Counted from the stretch's first letter, positions 8,775 to 18,214 are shown. The stretch is 45,016 nt of DNA from Thalassoglobus neptunius (GCF_007859735.1 NZ_SIHI01000027.1:1-45016), one strand, 5' to 3'. The notes: a model not told the origin generated them from the letters alone. Numbers and translations are program-made.

Positions 8775-9563
8775 TTAGTCTGACGATGCGCGATGGCAAT
8801 TCGAAGCAATCAGCCCAGCGACGAAGCCCCCTTTGAATCCTGCGTCGATGTTGACCACTGTGACGTTCGAAGCGCAGCTGTTCAGCATGGACAGCAGTGC
8901 CGCGACGCCTGAGAAAGATGCTCCGTATCCGACACTTGTGGGGACAGCGACAACAGGGCAGCTTAGCCATCCCGCGACCATCGACGGGAGTGCCCCTTCC
9001 ATCCCTGCGACGACGACGACAGCATCGCAATCAGCAAGTTCATCTTTGACTGCCAGAAAACGCTGAGGACCGGCGACACCGACATCAATGAATAGATCGT
9101 TTTGAATGTTCATCCAGGTGAGCGTTTCGATCGCTTCGAGTGCCACTGGACGATCGGATGTTCCAGCGGTCACGACGGCGACTCTGCCTGTCTGTTCAAA
9201 GTGTCGCTGAATTCGGACTGTTCGGGCTGCGGGATGATGAATGGCTTCCGGAAATTCCGAAAGAATTGCCTCTGCCTGTTCCGTCTCGCAACGTGTCGCG
9301 AGGCAATTCTGGTCGGCAGCTTGCAGCATTCGGAATGCACTGACGATTTGCTCGTTCGTCTTCCCGGGAGCATAGACAACTTCCGGGAAACCGCTACGAG
9401 TTTGTCGACCGACATCGAGACGTACTTCAGCGTCGGAGTCTATGGAAGTGGTCGTCGAGGATTGTTGTGCCAATTGCCGGGCGGCAGCGTCAATCGACTG
9501 TTCACCTGCAAGAAGGGATTCCAGAAGTTGGCGGATTTCAGATTCGTTGCGACCAGAATTCAT
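8775..9563 (-). CDS. larB: Nickel-pincer cofactor biosynthesis protein LarB
   Basis: A 262-residue protein of the LarB family, which resembles the PurE (AIR carboxylase) fold at its C-terminus. It carboxylates nicotinic acid adenine dinucleotide in the synthesis of the nickel pincer nucleotide of lactate racemase-like enzymes. The typical segments are FPEVVYAPGKTNEQI, RVAVVTAGTSDRPVA, VVVAGMEGALPSMVAGW, PVVAVPTSVGYGASF and NIDAGFKGG. ATG 9563 is chosen because upstream residues from an alternative TTG (9584) look non-homologous. No larC or larE lies in the window, so the partners must be elsewhere. It is divergent from the thioesterase gene. Confidence 0.93.
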   Translation of the reverse strand: MNSGRNESEIRQLLESLLAGEQSIDAAARQLAQQSSTTTSIDSDAEVRLDVGRQTRSGFPEVVYAPGKTNEQIVSAFRMLQAADQNCLATRCETEQAEAILSEFPEAIHHPAARTVRIQRHFEQTGRVAVVTAGTSDRPVALEAIETLTWMNIQNDLFIDVGVAGPQRFLAVKDELADCDAVVVVAGMEGALPSMVAGWLSCPVVAVPTSVGYGASFSGVAALLSMLNSCASNVTVVNIDAGFKGGFVAGLIASNCHRASSD

Positions 9564-9661
9564 GCGAAGTCGTACACATTTCAACAGGTGGATTCGTGTT
9601 TTGTGACAGCCTGTCTAAACTATCAACTTACGGAGGACGTGACGACCAACCGGGTTCGCAA

Positions 9662-9690
9662 ACGACTCTGTTTTTGACGACTCTGTTTTT
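9662..9690 (+). repeat. Two-copy 15-bp tandem repeat
   Basis: ACGACTCTGTTTTT occurs at 9662-9675 and again at 9677-9690, separated by one G, in the larB/thioesterase divergent gap. The T5 runs suggest replication slippage; a regulatory role is possible but not shown. Confidence 0.6.
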
Positions 9691-9858
9691 ACTGTGAAGC
9701 CGCCTCAACCCGCACTGCAATCCTCTCAATGATCGAGTGAATCGGCTACGCTTGTCTTCAATGAATTGAAGAGAACCGAAATTCAGAATTTAGAACACTG
9801 TCCCGAGTCAGAGAACGTGTCAACAATCGCGTTTGGGACGCCAATCGAAAGAACGCTG

Positions 9859-10281
9859 ATGGCGGAATTTATTGCACGCAGGCGAGTGGAATTCGCCAAT
9901 ACCGATATGGCCGGAATTGTTCATTTCTCCAACTTCTATCGATGGATGGAAGAGGCGGAGCATGAATATTTTCGGTCGCTCGGGCTGACGATCATGCAGA
10001 AACGTCCAGATGGTAGCTACATCGGCTGGCCGCGTGTTTCCGCGTCGTGCCACTTCGAAGCTCCAGCATTTCATGAGGATGAACTGGAGATCCGATTGCG
10101 CGTTGAGAGAATCGGATATAAGTCGCTAACGTTCTACGCAGAGTTCTTTCGAGGCGACAAGCGTCTCGCTCATGGAAGAATGAAGACCGCCTGCTGCATT
10201 TGCGGAATCGAAGGAACGCTCGAGTCGATTCGTATTCCGGACGAATATCGAACCGTGATTGTGGAAACACCAGCGAGTTGA
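9859..10281 (+). CDS. Acyl-CoA thioesterase, 4HBT (YbgC/FadM) family
   Basis: A 140-residue hot-dog-fold thioesterase. The family signature is clear: RRRVEFANTDMAGIVHFSNF with catalytic Asp15, followed by RWMEEAEHEYF. The length is usual for this family. It hydrolyses acyl-CoA or acyl-ACP thioesters in the cytoplasm; the chain specificity cannot be read. ATG 9859 is chosen because homology starts at MAEFIARRR; the frame stays open further upstream, but those residues look unrelated. It is convergent with lpxI. Confidence 0.88.
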   Translation: MAEFIARRRVEFANTDMAGIVHFSNFYRWMEEAEHEYFRSLGLTIMQKRPDGSYIGWPRVSASCHFEAPAFHEDELEIRLRVERIGYKSLTFYAEFFRGDKRLAHGRMKTACCICGIEGTLESIRIPDEYRTVIVETPAS

Positions 10282-10357
10282 ATCGTCGTCGATTCGTCAG
10301 TTCGCTCGCGTTGGTCAAGCGAATAGACAGATTGGGTGCGTTGGTCAGACGCGTCGA

Positions 10358-11269
10358 TCAGGCGGCGGCACGCAGTCGAAGTTCTTCACCTTTGACCGAA
10401 ACGATGGCGATTCCGAGCTTGTTCGCGAGGCTCAGGACTTCCTTTTCATCAAGGAGAATCGTCATCCCGGATTCGATTGCGAGAATGCGTGCGCCAGACT
10501 CTCGCATCGTTTGAATAGTTTGCAGACCGATCGTCGGAACATCGAATCGAAGATCCTGATTCGGCTTGGCGACTTTGACGACCGTCATTCCTCCGCGACG
10601 GCAAAGTGATCCGGCTCGTCGGATGCACTCGTCCGTTCCCTCGATGGCTTCGACGGCAATGACGGCTGTGTCGTTCACGACCACAGTCTGGCCGATGTCG
10701 AGATCTCCCATCCGCTTGGCGAGTTCCCAACCGAAGTGAATGTCCTTCCACTGGGAAGCAGACGGATGACGTTGAGTAAGAAATCCATGTTTCACAAGAA
10801 TCTCCGGGCAAAAATCCAACGCGGACCGAAAGTGAATGCCGTCCCGCTCAAATTCCCGAATCACCGCCAATAACAGGGTGTCATCCTTTTTATTGGTACA
10901 GTGACGAAGCCACATGTTAATTGTTCGCAAGTCCGGCCAGAGTCGCCACAGTCGGAACGGGTCGAATAAAACCCGCTTCTCAACTTTTCCTGCCATCACT
11001 GCGTTTTCGACTTTGCGGCGATGGAAGTAGCGAATCGCGTTGCCGATGCGAGCCAGAGGAGCTGTCCGGAAGTCATCGCAAACCTCTGCGAGTTCTTCGG
11101 AGACCATGCCTTCGATTCCCATGCACTGCACGGAGTAGCCCTGTTCCTGAGCGGCTTGGGCAAAGTGCACAGGAAAACGGCCCCAACCGGCCAGAAGGCC
11201 GATCCGGTGTTGCTGTGTTGGCATGGGTAGGATGCGTGCTCGGTGCGAGTCCGACATTGGATCCGACAT
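10358..11269 (-). CDS. lpxI: UDP-2,3-diacylglucosamine pyrophosphatase LpxI
   Basis: A 303-residue protein of the LpxI (DUF1009) family, which hydrolyses UDP-2,3-diacylglucosamine to lipid X in lipid A synthesis and replaces LpxH in many bacteria. The N-terminal domain begins IGLLAGWGRFPVHFAQAA; the C-terminal catalytic domain shows VVNDTAVIAVEAIEGTDE, RRGGMTVVKVAKPNQDLRFD and VPTIGLQTI. It follows lpxD on the same strand after 33 bp, so the two are very likely one operon. The start at 11269 keeps about 15 residues more than usual; ATG 11224 is a good alternative. No clear Shine-Dalgarno precedes either. Confidence 0.93.
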   Translation of the reverse strand: MSDPMSDSHRARILPMPTQQHRIGLLAGWGRFPVHFAQAAQEQGYSVQCMGIEGMVSEELAEVCDDFRTAPLARIGNAIRYFHRRKVENAVMAGKVEKRVLFDPFRLWRLWPDLRTINMWLRHCTNKKDDTLLLAVIREFERDGIHFRSALDFCPEILVKHGFLTQRHPSASQWKDIHFGWELAKRMGDLDIGQTVVVNDTAVIAVEAIEGTDECIRRAGSLCRRGGMTVVKVAKPNQDLRFDVPTIGLQTIQTMRESGARILAIESGMTILLDEKEVLSLANKLGIAIVSVKGEELRLRAAA

Positions 11270-11302
11270 TGGAATTGAAAGGTTCTGAAAGTTGAGGTGA
11301 GT

Positions 11303-12394
11303 TCAAGCAGCCGATCGTTGAGAGCTCTGATCGGACTGAGATGAATCTGCCAACTGCGCCTTGAGTTCGGCGAGTTGTTCAGAAAGCTGTTTGACTTGGT
11401 CGCGAAGTTCGGGAAGTTTCTGAATCGAGAAGTGATTTCGAATACAGTCTTTCTCATTGATGGCAGGGATTCCGTGGAACGTTCCGCCAGCTGGCATGTC
11501 CCAGATGACTCCCGACTTCCCGCCGAATTTTGTTCCCGGTCCGATATTCACATGATCTGCGACGCCGACCTGTCCACCCATTTGGACATAGTCGCCGGTT
11601 GTGCAGGAACCTGCCAATCCGACTTGCGAAGCAAACGCGTTGTGTTTTCCGATCTGGCAGTTGTGTGCAATCATCACCTGATTGTCGAGCTTGGTTCCTT
11701 CGCCAATCACGGTGGAATGAATCATCCCGCGATCGATCGTCGTGCAGGCTCCGATTTCGACATCGTTCTGAACAATGACCGATCCGGTATGTGGAATCCG
11801 AACGAAAGCTCCGTTGACGAAGCGGTATCCAAATCCGTCAGCCCCAATCACGGCATTGGCGTGAACGATCACGCGGTCATGGATTTCGACATCGTGATAA
11901 ATCACCGCATTCGCGTGAATGACGCAGTCGTCGCCGATGGTCACATTGTCCGCGATGACAGCTCCCGGGCCGATTTCACAGCGGTCACCCAATCGGACGT
12001 TCTTGCCGATCCAGGCGTTCGGGTAGATGTCACAGTCCTCTCCGACAACTGCTGACTCGTCGATCTGAGCGTTCGAAGAAATGCCGCAACGGGTCCGCGG
12101 AGCTTGCGGGCGGAAATGCAGCATCGCCTCGATGAAGGCTTGTTGGGGCTGGTCGACGAGAATCAGAGCGCATTTTGAACCGCGTCGTTGAAACTCTTCA
12201 GAGAGTTTCGCAGTGGTGATCATCGCACCAGCTGCACTGTTCAGCGCATGCCGAAGTTGTTTTCTGGAATCAAGATAGGAGACGTTGTCAGAACCTGCAG
12301 TTTCCAGCGAGGCAACGTCTGAAATGAGAATCTCTCCGTTTCCGAGAACTTCTCCCGAAACGTGTTGTGCGAGTGCATCGATTGTGATCGGCAT
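11303..12394 (-). CDS. lpxD: UDP-3-O-acylglucosamine N-acyltransferase LpxD
   Basis: A 363-residue LpxD that adds the second acyl chain to UDP-3-O-acyl-glucosamine in lipid A synthesis. The N-terminal uridine-binding domain (1-100) contains [20 protein letters not shown]. The rest is a left-handed beta-helix of hexapeptide repeats ([19 protein letters not shown] and others) with the conserved [12 protein letters not shown] segment and the catalytic His near residue 244 in [10 protein letters not shown]. The C-terminus ends in a helical coiled extension ([20 protein letters not shown]). It is the first gene of the lpxD-lpxI operon and divergent from the CXXCH membrane-protein gene. Length and motifs look intact. 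Confidence 0.95.
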   Translation of the reverse strand: MPITIDALAQHVSGEVLGNGEILISDVASLETAGSDNVSYLDSRKQLRHALNSAAGAMITTAKLSEEFQRRGSKCALILVDQPQQAFIEAMLHFRPQAPRTRCGISSNAQIDESAVVGEDCDIYPNAWIGKNVRLGDRCEIGPGAVIADNVTIGDDCVIHANAVIYHDVEIHDRVIVHANAVIGADGFGYRFVNGAFVRIPHTGSVIVQNDVEIGACTTIDRGMIHSTVIGEGTKLDNQVMIAHNCQIGKHNAFASQVGLAGSCTTGDYVQMGGQVGVADHVNIGPGTKFGGKSGVIWDMPAGGTFHGIPAINEKDCIRNHFSIQKLPELRDQVKQLSEQLAELKAQLADSSQSDQSSQRSAA

Positions 12395-12755
12395 CGGCGG
12401 CGTCCCTGCTGCGACCTTCGATCGGTCTGTTTTTCTGGCGTCTTGCCGACGGTCTTCTAGTCCAATCTCGCAATTACAGCAAGACGGGTTTTGGGGCGAT
12501 TCGGGAAACAGCCACTCATTGGTGAAGGCGGGTAGGCTGGATTGCAGATTGTCTGCGGAGAAGCCATTGGTTTTCTTGTTGGAACGCGAAGAATTTCAGT
12601 TGTGGAAGATTCTTCAATTTCGTTTCAACAAACTGGACCATTGAAACGTATCAACAGTGTTCGATCGAAACACGCTGAGTTCGTTCCATTCACCTGCTCA
12701 TTTCTCAGAGCGTTGGGCATGCTCTTCTGGCATGTCGAAGCGGAAGGGGTTTGCG
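12395..12755. other. Divergent intergenic region of about 360 bp
   Basis: Lies between the divergent lpxD and CXXCH-membrane-protein genes and should hold both promoters. I see no RNA gene or clear operator. The right end carries the Shine-Dalgarno GGAAGGGG (12742-12749) that decides the start at 12756. Confidence 0.5.
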
Positions 12756-14009
12756 ATGATGATTTCGACGATTGTTTTTCTCACCATATTGACTGCTGGC
12801 TTCGCACTGATGTACTGGATGTCGCCGACTGGATTCTTGGCGAAGGCTTATCCAATTGTCCTGACAGTGTTTGCGTTCTTTCTGGGGGCGATTTTGTTGT
12901 TCTTCCATGGAATCGCTTTGATTCTCGTCGGTTGGGCCGGTCGATCGTGGCGTTTCAACCCGCTGGTCGTTTGCGTTTTCGCGTTTGCATCGCTTGTCGG
13001 TATCGTCAGTGTCGTCGGTTGGGGATACTCGATGTCAGCGTCCGCTCGGGCGGAAGTCCGCGAGATGCGTGATGCTTATCCGTTTGAGTCTCTCGCTGAC
13101 CGACTTCCCGATCCGGCGAAGTTGAACGCTCTGCCTGAGTCGAATCTGGCTCCTCAGGTCGTCGTGCGTCTGAGTAAGAAAGACGACATGTACCGAGGGT
13201 CAAGAGCGTCGACTCTGAAACGACTTCACAGTGAGTATTACGAAGACTTCGTCACGGCTGCGGGGTTTGGTCCCGTGCGGATGGTTCGAATTCAACCGAG
13301 AATGGTAGAACTTCCCGAGCCGAAACCGATTCCGCAATCGAAGCTGCATTGTCCGAAAGCGATCGAAGAATCGAAGAACTCATCGTCCGACGGTTGGTCT
13401 TACAGTGGTGAAAGAGAATTCCAGGCGTATCTTCAGACTGTCACTGATCCTCGCATGAAAATTCACGAAACGTCGGAGTCTGAATTCCTGCGGCCCAACA
13501 CGTTCGGATATGTTCAGGATCACGAGCACGTCGCAGGTTTTCAGTCGCATGCGTTCGCACGTGTTCCCGTTGTTGACGAAGAAACTCCGGAACTGGCGGA
13601 GTGGCGACTGGAACGAATTGAACTGGTCGGATTATTGCGGAACGATGAGCCCGTCGTTTACTTGTCCGAGTCGCTGCCGAATCTCGAAGAACTCGACACA
13701 TTCGAGACTCGCCCTGTTGATGGATGGGAAGCGGACGCTCTCTCTCAACTTGTTGACTCAACGGACTTAGTGGTTCGGGAACAACCGCAAGAGATTCGAA
13801 TGATCGGCTCGCTTCGGGCATCGAACAACTGTCTGATGTGTCACGATGTCAGACGCGGCCAGGTTCTCGGAGCACTCGCTTACACGCTGACACGAAGTGC
13901 TGAGAGTGAATCCGCTTCCGATCTCCACGAAGAGACGAGTCCAGATAGCGGGGAATCCGAGATTCGCGACATCTTTTCGGACACCTTGAACGAAAGCGAG
14001 ATGTTCTGA
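12756..14009 (+). CDS. Multi-pass membrane protein with CXXCH haem-type motif
   Basis: A 417-residue protein that starts at ATG 12756, six bases after a strong GGAAGGGG; in-frame ATGs further upstream lack this. Three hydrophobic helices occupy roughly residues 2-22, 33-62 and 68-95, followed by a large hydrophilic, probably periplasmic domain. Near the C-terminus is CLMCH (Cys359 to His363), a canonical CXXCH c-type haem attachment site, in the context RASNNCLMCHDVRRGQVLGA, reminiscent of single-haem sensor-type domains. The tail is acidic. It could be a redox or haem sensor or an electron-transfer protein; no other known domain is evident. Confidence 0.75.
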   Translation: MMISTIVFLTILTAGFALMYWMSPTGFLAKAYPIVLTVFAFFLGAILLFFHGIALILVGWAGRSWRFNPLVVCVFAFASLVGIVSVVGWGYSMSASARAEVREMRDAYPFESLADRLPDPAKLNALPESNLAPQVVVRLSKKDDMYRGSRASTLKRLHSEYYEDFVTAAGFGPVRMVRIQPRMVELPEPKPIPQSKLHCPKAIEESKNSSSDGWSYSGEREFQAYLQTVTDPRMKIHETSESEFLRPNTFGYVQDHEHVAGFQSHAFARVPVVDEETPELAEWRLERIELVGLLRNDEPVVYLSESLPNLEELDTFETRPVDGWEADALSQLVDSTDLVVREQPQEIRMIGSLRASNNCLMCHDVRRGQVLGALAYTLTRSAESESASDLHEETSPDSGESEIRDIFSDTLNESEMF

Positions 14010-14112
14010 AGCACTTTTCGGATTGATCTGCATCCTACTCGCACAAGCAAACACAGCTTTTAAATAAGTGAGACCGCGCAAGCGAGTGCACTGGAGAAAG
14101 CAACTTGCTTTA
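14010..14112 (-). repeat. Dispersed ~100-bp intergenic repeat, copy E (minus orientation)
   Basis: Read on the minus strand it begins TAAAGCAAGTTGC and continues with GTGCACTCGCTTGCG, TTTAAAAGCTGTGTTTGC and TTGTGCGAG, matching copies A-C along their full length. The TAA is the stop codon of the minus-strand DUF1207 gene. The far end abuts the TGA of the plus-strand CXXCH protein gene. The copy fills the entire gap between the two convergent genes. Confidence 0.8.
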
Positions 14113-15123
14113 AAAGTCGTACCAGAGTCCCCATCCAATTTGGGATTCATGCTGGTCGTAGAACGAAAACTGAGAGCTGCCGCCGTCGTAGTAATACAAG
14201 CCGGAGCGAAGGATTCCCGAAGCTTTCGAGAATCCGCGCCATGCCCAACCGAGTTGCATCGCGACGTTTCCGCCATAGTTGAGTTCTTCGCGAAGATGAA
14301 CGTTCAGCGCAGCGAAGGGAGCCCCATAAATTCGAGTCGCTTGAGCCGGTCCGTAGTCGAAGCCGAATTGAAACTCGAGCGGCTCGGAAACATCGACGTT
14401 AAACCCGTAGCCGATTTCTCCGTAAAGTCGCAATTCCGGAATGGGGTAATACGAATAGCCAAAGTTAAAGACATCACGCAGAAAGTTGTATCTCTCGAGG
14501 GTCTGGTTGGTAACAAGATACTCGTCCCCGCGATGAGAGCTGACGTGATAAAATCCTAACTTAAACGCATGCGGACCGTTTCGGTATGTCAGCGGAAGAT
14601 CATACCGATAATCGGTCGCCTGCATGTCGAGATGGCTTTCGGGATCCTGTCGGAGATTGACTCCTGCGAGGAGATCAAACTGCCAACCTTCAAGCCGGTT
14701 TCGAGAGCCGAAACGGACGAATCCCACCCGGCCTGCAATCGAAGAATCGAGGAGCGATCCCAGCGTTTCCTCTTCGATCACTTTCACCGAAAGTCGCGGT
14801 TCTGCCGAGCTGGCCCAATAGGTCGTGTACAGAAATCCCTGCGGCAAAAAAGTCCAGCACCAGTCACTCTGATCACAATGAGTGAGAAACGGACTGAAGA
14901 GTGACTCTTCATTTGTCGTCGCACCGAACGACTCGACCGGAGGCAGCACAAGCGGGGGAAGGCAGTCGTCTTCGGCACTGGCTGGCTGAATTCGAATACA
15001 CAGCCACAACAGCCCACAACACACAAGAATGAGGGTTTTGAGGCCGTTTTCTCGTGACGTTGCAGGTGACTTGATGCGATTCTTTGACTCTTGATCAGTC
15101 ATTGCCGGGATGAAAGAGTTCAT
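14110..15123 (-). CDS. DUF1207 domain-containing outer-membrane-type protein
   Basis: A 337-residue protein (from ATG 15123; ATG 15102 is an equally possible start) with a signal-like hydrophobic segment (LKTLILVCCGLLWLCIRI) and cleavage around ASAEDD. The mature part is the DUF1207 family, common in planctomycetes: FLPQGFLYTTYWASSAEPR, then alternating aromatic and hydrophobic strands ending in WGLWYDF, a C-terminal Phe as in outer-membrane beta-barrels. Upstream in-frame residues overlap the dispersed repeat copy C and are unlikely to be coding. The function is unknown; a porin-like or surface role is an inference from strand pattern and C-terminal residue. Confidence 0.82.
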   Translation of the reverse strand: MNSFIPAMTDQESKNRIKSPATSRENGLKTLILVCCGLLWLCIRIQPASAEDDCLPPLVLPPVESFGATTNEESLFSPFLTHCDQSDWCWTFLPQGFLYTTYWASSAEPRLSVKVIEEETLGSLLDSSIAGRVGFVRFGSRNRLEGWQFDLLAGVNLRQDPESHLDMQATDYRYDLPLTYRNGPHAFKLGFYHVSSHRGDEYLVTNQTLERYNFLRDVFNFGYSYYPIPELRLYGEIGYGFNVDVSEPLEFQFGFDYGPAQATRIYGAPFAALNVHLREELNYGGNVAMQLGWAWRGFSKASGILRSGLYYYDGGSSQFSFYDQHESQIGWGLWYDF

Positions 15124-15157
15124 TGATTGAACACGAAATCGAGGAGACGAGCGTTTC

Positions 15158-15265
15158 CGAGTGTAAGTTGCTCTTTCCGGTACACTCGCTTGAACTTCTT
15201 CATCAGGCAACAGGTTGAGTTTGCTCGTGCGAGTGATCGCAAACCAAAACAGAAAATGTTCTAGC
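15158..15265 (+). repeat. Dispersed ~100-bp intergenic repeat, copy C
   Basis: A gap-free relative of copy B (82 of 100 identical): AGTGTAAGTTGCTC, then ACACTCGCTTGAACTTC, TTGAGTTTGCTCGTGCGAG and CAGAAAATGTTCTAG. The terminal TTCTAG mirrors the initial (C)TAGAGC of copy B and suggests short terminal inverted repeats. It lies between two minus-strand genes and overlaps the upstream frame of the DUF1207 gene. Confidence 0.85.
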
Positions 15266-15501
15266 GCATCTTACTCGTCGTGCCGTTTGGGAGTCGAACA
15301 GAAATCCGGTTCGCAGGCTCGCATCGGAAGGAAGTTGGCTGTTCCTGCCGATCAAGGATCGCAGTCTTCATGCAGCGTGAATATCTGCGAGTTAAGAGTT
15401 GTCATTCTTACAAAACGGACCTTGTCCCGGCGCTGGTCAGACTCGTCTCAGTCGGGCTCTTCACAAAAGGAGAATGCGATCATCAGAGTAGCTGGCAGAC
15501 C

Positions 15502-16446
15502 TCACTGTTTCGAGAAGAGTTCATCGAGACCGTCGAGGTTTTGCTGAAGAGATTCTCGTGCGTCGAGTTCGGACCGGTGGTCGAGGACTCCGATCGGGCC
15601 ATCGTATCCGCTCTCCAGAATTGCCTGGATCATCTTACGTTCGTGTTTTCCCGAGCCGATGGGAAGGATTTTATTCTCAAGCCCGTTCACGTCTTCGCTG
15701 TCTGCCATGCCGTTCAGGTTCAGGCAAAACAGATACGGAAGCATTGCGTTGAGAGCGTCGGCGAAGTCATCGATGTGTTCATGCCCATGATGGAAGTTGT
15801 AGACGATGCCGACGGAGTCATTCTGGGTTTCAGCTCTCAGGGACTTGCAGACAGCCACGAGATTCTCAGGTTCTCCGCCCCATCCCCCATGATTGTAGAG
15901 TCCCAACCGTCCGCCGATCGCTTCAGCTTTGCGGACTAATGGAAGCAGTTGCTGAGTGGCAGCTGCGACACGCTCAGCCTGGGTTTCCCCATTTGGGCTG
16001 GGATTGGTGATCCAGAACTGCGGGGCAATGTTCTTTTCTGAGGCGAGCTGGGCGAAGTCGTCATGCCAACTCCAGAATGCGAAGAATTCAAGTTGCCGTT
16101 TCTTGTATTCTTCGATCTCTGCGGCGAATTCCGAGACATGTTGTTGTCGCCAGTCGTAGGCAATTTTGCTCATCCCGAGATCGGCGATCATCTGAGCGCG
16201 CTCTGCCGGGCCGCGTTGGCTGGCATCGAACGGGACGATGCACCATGCCACCAATTCGTCGACCTGAAAATTCTGCGGGCGTTCGGAAAAGGGTTTGGAT
16301 TCTTCCGCGATAACAAACTTGTTTGGCAATCCAATGACAGCGAGGGCAATCATTGACAGGCCGACAATCGACAGCGTCAGTGAGAATGGTGTGGCTGCTG
16401 CTGGCGTCTTTTGCAACAAGTTCTGAGGCATCTCGTTGACTTTCAT
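15502..16446 (-). CDS. Secreted TIM-barrel sugar isomerase/epimerase-like protein
   Basis: A 314-residue protein with a hydrophobic N-terminal segment at about 20-45 (SLTLSIVGLSMIALAVIGL), likely a signal peptide or anchor. It is followed by a xylose-isomerase-like TIM barrel (AP_endonuc_2 family): MIADLGMSKIAYDWR, EFFAFWSWHD, GGRLGLYNHGGWGGEPENL, GIVYNFHHGHEHIDDFADAL, LNGM and GPIGVLDHR. Conserved His, Asn and Glu residues at strand ends fit a metal site. Exported relatives are abundant in planctomycetes and act on sugars, but the substrate is not known. It is divergent from the VWA protein gene. Confidence 0.85.
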   Translation of the reverse strand: MKVNEMPQNLLQKTPAAATPFSLTLSIVGLSMIALAVIGLPNKFVIAEESKPFSERPQNFQVDELVAWCIVPFDASQRGPAERAQMIADLGMSKIAYDWRQQHVSEFAAEIEEYKKRQLEFFAFWSWHDDFAQLASEKNIAPQFWITNPSPNGETQAERVAAATQQLLPLVRKAEAIGGRLGLYNHGGWGGEPENLVAVCKSLRAETQNDSVGIVYNFHHGHEHIDDFADALNAMLPYLFCLNLNGMADSEDVNGLENKILPIGSGKHERKMIQAILESGYDGPIGVLDHRSELDARESLQQNLDGLDELFSKQ

Positions 16447-16707
16447 GGTTGGGGCAGGGGATGTTTCAGGAAGGATCGATTGGCTGCGAGTTTAGCAGTT
16501 TTCATTGAAATTGAGACGAACGAGGTCGAAATCGTCCGGTCAATTGTTGATCGATTTCCGATTTATCTCTGTTTCGACTTTGATTGCTTACAAAACTCTT
16601 ACATCATTTTGACGAGTCGCTGACCACTTGTCTTGGGCTTCGGCGTCTAATCCTTCATCACGGAAACCCTCACACTTCCTATTTCGCGTCACAGAAGGAT
16701 TTGAATC

Positions 16708-18096
16708 ATGTTCAACACAACGCACGTGGCACTTGGCTGGGGAATGCTTGTTGTCCTGGCGACCGGTTCCAGACTTTTGGCCGAGCAGGTCGAACTCGAT
16801 GTTGCTTCCGCTTACGGAGTCTTGAAGTCCGAAACGAAACAGACGACCTGGCTTCGCGTGGGGCTGACCGGATTCGAAATGGAATCGGACAAGGAGCGTG
16901 CCCCGGTTAATGTTGCGATCGTCCTGGACAAATCGGGATCGATGAACGGGGAAAAGATTGAGCGAGCCAAAGCTGCGGCTCAAGACGCAATCGATCGTCT
17001 GGGCAGGAACGATATCGTTTCGGTCATCACGTACGACACGACCGTCAATGTTCTTGTTCCTGCTACGAAGCTGACAGACAAGGAATCGATCAAGCGAGCA
17101 ATTTCGAAGATTCGCTCCAATGGCGGAACCGCGTTGTTCGCCGGCGTCAGTAAAGGGGCAGCGGAGGTTCGCAAGTTCCTCAGCGAAGAACGCGTGAATC
17201 GGATCATCCTGCTCTCGGACGGTCTCGCCAATGAAGGACCAAGTTCGCCGTCAGAACTCGGGTCGCTTGGAGGATCTTTGAAGAAGGAAGGAATCTCGGT
17301 CTCCACTCTCGGGCTCGGTCTCGACTACAACGAAGATTTGATGGCGAAGCTTGCTTCGCGGAGTGGCGGGAACCACTTCTTCATCGAGCGTGCTACCGAA
17401 CTTGCCGACGTGTTCAATCAGGAATTTCAGGACGTCACCTCAGTCGTTGCCCAGAATGTGCGGCTGAAAGTGACCATGCCCGAGGGAATCCGCCCGGTGC
17501 GGGTTTTGGGGAACGAGTCAGAAATCAGCGGACAAACGATTTTCGTCGACCTCGTGCAGATTTACAGTCATCAGGACAAGCACATTGTTATTGAAGTCGA
17601 AGTTCCTCAAGCAGAATCCGGAACTCGCCAGCGGCTTGCTAAAGTCTCCGCGACGTATCTCAATATGCAATCTCATGAAACAGACAAGCTCAGCGGAGCA
17701 GTGGCTGTTGAATTCAGCGGAGATGTTGAAAAGGTCGACGCTTCAATCAATCGAAAAGTGATGGAAGATGTTGTCGCCTTTGTGTCGAACGAACAAAACA
17801 AACTCGCCACCGATTTCCTCGATGCCGGCGACCTCGTGCGATGTGCGGAAACACTCGAGCAGAACAATCTGTATCTGAAAGCCAATGCGGACCTTTTTGG
17901 CAGTGAACGCCTCATCGAACTTCAGAATATCAATGGTTTTCAGCTTAGAGCAGTCCAGCAGCGAGACCTGGTACGGGCTCGAAAAGATATGCGTTACTTG
18001 CAGAACTCGATCGATCTCAATTCAATCGACGTCAACTCTCAACTTCAAGTTCCTGTCGATTCGGCTCCCGCGCAACCAGTACCCGTGAAAAAGTAG
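16708..18096 (+). CDS. Secreted VWA-domain protein
   Basis: A 462-residue exported protein with a signal peptide at about 1-26 (core LGWGMLVVLATG, cleavage near LLAEQ) and a von Willebrand factor A domain at about 66-245. The MIDAS metal site is visible as Asp74-Ser76-Ser78 (VLDKSGSMNG), Thr in GGTALFAG and Asp in ILLSDGLANEG. The C-terminal region (about 250-420) is beta-rich and typical of Ca-activated-channel-like VWA proteins of bacteria. AAGGA sits 8 bases before ATG 16708. It probably mediates protein-protein contacts in the periplasm or at the surface. A terminator directly downstream separates it from the sensor kinase. Confidence 0.88.
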   Translation: MFNTTHVALGWGMLVVLATGSRLLAEQVELDVASAYGVLKSETKQTTWLRVGLTGFEMESDKERAPVNVAIVLDKSGSMNGEKIERAKAAAQDAIDRLGRNDIVSVITYDTTVNVLVPATKLTDKESIKRAISKIRSNGGTALFAGVSKGAAEVRKFLSEERVNRIILLSDGLANEGPSSPSELGSLGGSLKKEGISVSTLGLGLDYNEDLMAKLASRSGGNHFFIERATELADVFNQEFQDVTSVVAQNVRLKVTMPEGIRPVRVLGNESEISGQTIFVDLVQIYSHQDKHIVIEVEVPQAESGTRQRLAKVSATYLNMQSHETDKLSGAVAVEFSGDVEKVDASINRKVMEDVVAFVSNEQNKLATDFLDAGDLVRCAETLEQNNLYLKANADLFGSERLIELQNINGFQLRAVQQRDLVRARKDMRYLQNSIDLNSIDVNSQLQVPVDSAPAQPVPVKK

Positions 18097-18149
18097 ACAA
18101 GACTTGTTGCCGAAAGTTGATGAACTTCGGATCACTGAGAAGTCGGAAG

Positions 18150-18186
18150 CACCGAACAGAAAAGTTGTTCGGTGTTTCTTTTTTCT
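18150..18186 (+). terminator. Intrinsic terminator after the VWA gene
   Basis: CACCGAACA (18150-18158) pairs perfectly with TGTTCGGTG (18166-18174) around a 7-nt loop, followed by TTTCTTTTTTC. It sits 54 bp after the VWA stop codon and 28 bp before the kinase start, so the two genes are separate transcription units. Confidence 0.85.
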
Positions 18187-18214
18187 GAACATCGTTTCCA
18201 CCTAAAATCGACTT

